This document shows, piece by piece, positions 62,352 through 64,000 of a stretch of DNA of 64,000 nt. Origin of the DNA: Jiangella mangrovi. GTDB lineage: Bacteria; Actinomycetota; Actinomycetes; Jiangellales; Jiangellaceae. The stretch is taken from positions 4,650,001-4,714,000 of the forward strand of contig NZ_JACHMM010000001.1 of NCBI RefSeq assembly GCF_014204975.1, in the 5' to 3' direction. Numbering within the stretch: position 1 is the stretch's first letter; each line of letters begins with the position of its first letter. The notes under the pieces were generated by a model. That model made no database searches. It was not told where the DNA came from and worked only from the letters and a program-made list of their open reading frames with translations. The position numbers and the translations under genes are program-made.

Positions 62352-63986
62352 CTAGCGGGCGAACTCGGTCGAGCGGGACTCGCGGACGACGGTGATGCGG
62401 ATCTGGCCGGGGTAGGTCAGCTCCTCCTCGACCTGCTTGGCGATGTCGCGGGCCAGCACCTGCGCCTGGATGTCGTCGACGACGTCGGGCAGCACCATGA
62501 CCCGGACCTCGCGGCCGGCCTGCATGGCGAAGACCTTCTCGACGCCGTCGTGGCTCATCGAGATCTCTTCCAGCCGCTCGAGCCGGCGCACGTACGCCTC
62601 GAGGGACTCGCGGCGGGCGCCCGGCCGGCCGCCGGAGATGGCGTCGGCAGCCTGGGTGAGGACGGCCTCGACGGTGCGCAGCTCGACCTCGTTGTGGTGG
62701 GCCTCGATGGCGTGGACGACGTCGTCGTTCTCGCCGTAGCGGCGGGCGATCTCGGCGCCGATGAGCGCGTGGCTGCCGTCGACCTCGTGGGTGAGCGCCT
62801 TGCCGATGTCGTGCAGCAGCGCGCACCGCTTGTTCAGCTTGACGTCGAGGCCGAGCTCGCCGGCCATCATGCCGGCCAGGTGCGCCGACTCGATGAGGTG
62901 CTTGAGCACGTTCTGCCCGTACGACGTGCGATAGCGCAGCCGGCCGAGCAGCGCGACGAGGTCGGGGTGCATGTCGGTGATGCCCATCTCGACGAGGGCG
63001 TCCTCGCCGGCGCGCACGCACAGGGCCTCGACCTCGGCCTTGCTCTTCTCGTACTGCTCCTCGATGCGGTGCGGGTGGATGCGCCCGTCGAGCACCAGCT
63101 CTTCGAGCGTCAGCCTGGCCACCTCGCGGCGAACCGGGTCGAAGCAGGACAGCAGCACCGCCTCGGGGGTGTCGTCGATGATGAGGTTGACGCCCGTGAC
63201 CTGCTCGAAGGCGCGGATGTTGCGGCCCTCGCGGCCGATGATGCGACCCTTCATCTCATCGCCCGGCAGGTGCAGCACCGACACCACCGACTCGGCCGTC
63301 TGCTCGCTGGCGAGGCGCTGGATGGCCAGCGTGATGATCTCTCGCGCGCGCGCCTGCCCGTTCTCGTTGGCTTCCTTCTCGATGTCGCGCACCCGCATGA
63401 CGGCGGCGCGCTTCGCCTCGTCCTCGACGGTGGCGACGAGCTCGGCCTTCGCCTGCTCGGCGGTCAGCTGCGCGGTCCGCTCGAGCACGGCGCGCCGCTC
63501 GGCCTCGAGGGCGTCGAGCTCAGCGGTGCGGGCGGTGAGCTCCGCGGTCTGCGCCTCGACCTGCTGCAGCCGCTCTTCCAACGCCTCGGTGTCGGCCGTG
63601 ACGCGCTCTTCACGCTCGGTGAGCTTCTGCTCGCGGCGGTCGAGGTCGGTGCGCTGCTCGCGGAGGCCGGCGCTGGCCTCGTCGGCGCGCTCGCGGGCCT
63701 TGTCGGCCTCGGCGGCGGCGCGTGCCTTCAGCTCCGACGCCTCGGTGGCGGCTTTGGTCCGCAGCTCCTCGGCCTCGCGGCGGGCAGCGGTCCGGACCTC
63801 GTCGGCCTCGGACTGGGCGGCCGAGCGCAGCCGCACGGAGTCGGCCTCGATCTGGGCGAACAGCTCAGCGGAGTTGGCTCGGGCGCCCTCGACGCCACGC
63901 AGCCGGCTGAACAGAACGAACAGCGCTACTGCCAGCAGCGCCACGACAACCAGTCCGACCAGCAGAATTGCCGTTCCGGTGTCCAT
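62352..63986 (-). CDS. rny: Ribonuclease Y
   Basis: A 544-residue membrane-anchored endoribonuclease that starts mRNA decay. It has one N-terminal membrane segment (about 7-27), a long coiled coil rich in Glu/Ala/Arg (about 30-225), a KH domain (GDEMKGRIIGREGRNIRAFEQVTG) and an HD domain with HDIGKALTHE and the second His region HAIEAHHNEVE. All domains are present. Many actinomycetes keep rny near miaB and gluABCD, as here. Confidence 0.95.
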   Translation of the reverse strand: MDTGTAILLVGLVVVALLAVALFVLFSRLRGVEGARANSAELFAQIEADSVRLRSAAQSEADEVRTAARREAEELRTKAATEASELKARAAAEADKARERADEASAGLREQRTDLDRREQKLTEREERVTADTEALEERLQQVEAQTAELTARTAELDALEAERRAVLERTAQLTAEQAKAELVATVEDEAKRAAVMRVRDIEKEANENGQARAREIITLAIQRLASEQTAESVVSVLHLPGDEMKGRIIGREGRNIRAFEQVTGVNLIIDDTPEAVLLSCFDPVRREVARLTLEELVLDGRIHPHRIEEQYEKSKAEVEALCVRAGEDALVEMGITDMHPDLVALLGRLRYRTSYGQNVLKHLIESAHLAGMMAGELGLDVKLNKRCALLHDIGKALTHEVDGSHALIGAEIARRYGENDDVVHAIEAHHNEVELRTVEAVLTQAADAISGGRPGARRESLEAYVRRLERLEEISMSHDGVEKVFAMQAGREVRVMVLPDVVDDIQAQVLARDIAKQVEEELTYPGQIRITVVRESRSTEFAR

Positions 63987-64000
63987 CGGCGGGCTCCCTC

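Noticed and set aside
1-64000. CRISPR arrays, tRNA or rRNA genes, insertion sequences, prophage genes
   Set aside because: No regular repeat-spacer pattern, no cloverleaf with CCA-type arms, and no transposase, integrase or phage structural gene was seen on either strand by reading.

Overview
This window is chromosomal DNA from a very high-GC actinomycete. The evidence is the long ORFs on a GC-rich background, the frequent GTG/TTG starts with 4-base gene overlaps, the actinobacterial division cluster led by mraZ, the nrdRJ / LysM protein / lexA block, the hflX-dapF-miaA block, and gluABCD beside miaB and rny. The genus cannot be fixed from the sequence alone; the mix of an mraZ-dcw cluster, a class II ribonucleotide reductase and an RNase Y suggests a soil actinomycete (Jiangella-like is a guess). 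No tRNA, rRNA, CRISPR array, insertion sequence or prophage was seen.

Layout. 1-9971 (minus strand): the dcw operon mraZ-rsmH-ftsL-ftsI-murE-murF-mraY-murD-ftsW, with ftsW cut by the window edge, makes peptidoglycan precursors and septal wall. Upstream of mraZ lies an unusually long array of about ten-base-phased GTGG boxes (10003-10089), the likely MraZ operator. 10562-15279 (plus): MoxR ATPase, DUF58 protein and membrane transglutaminase. 15735-18153 (minus): DUF3040 membrane protein, methyltransferase, aldo/keto reductase. 18172-20952 (plus): SpeE-like protein, flavin amine oxidase, DUF998 protein. 21013-24462 (minus): the nrdR-nrdJ operon behind NrdR-like and DnaA-like boxes. 24463-25896 is a gene-poor stretch with an inverted pair of about 130-bp repeats and several hairpins. 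25897-29257: a LysM protein and lexA diverge from a control region with a LexA box and a PafBC-type promoter, and dinG follows convergently. 29374-32431: S9 peptidase and a secreted DUF4185 protein. 32444-37136 (minus): hflX, a small ORF, dapF, miaA and an LigB-like protein, with an antitoxin-like gene on the other strand.

37194-49449 (plus) is the accessory part. It has a membrane protein with a long repetitive tail, then a five-gene cupin / ABC importer / NCS1-like permease operon, then a secreted sugar-isomerase-like protein and a 1512-residue ThuA / glucose-dehydrogenase-type multidomain protein. Both of the last two transcription units start with the same LacI-type operator sequence (GGAAAGCGYTTWCC), so they may share one repressor.

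49659-58705 (minus): a glyoxalase-fold protein and miaB, then two secreted M14 metallopeptidases flanking a response regulator-histidine kinase-TAXI binding protein operon with no TRAP permease in view. 59035-62342 (plus) is the glutamate-type ABC importer gluABCD, and 62352-63986 (minus) is rny.

A set of palindromic hairpins with GATCA-containing outer ends recurs at 15371, 25364, 39477 and 49580 and is not explained by any gene.
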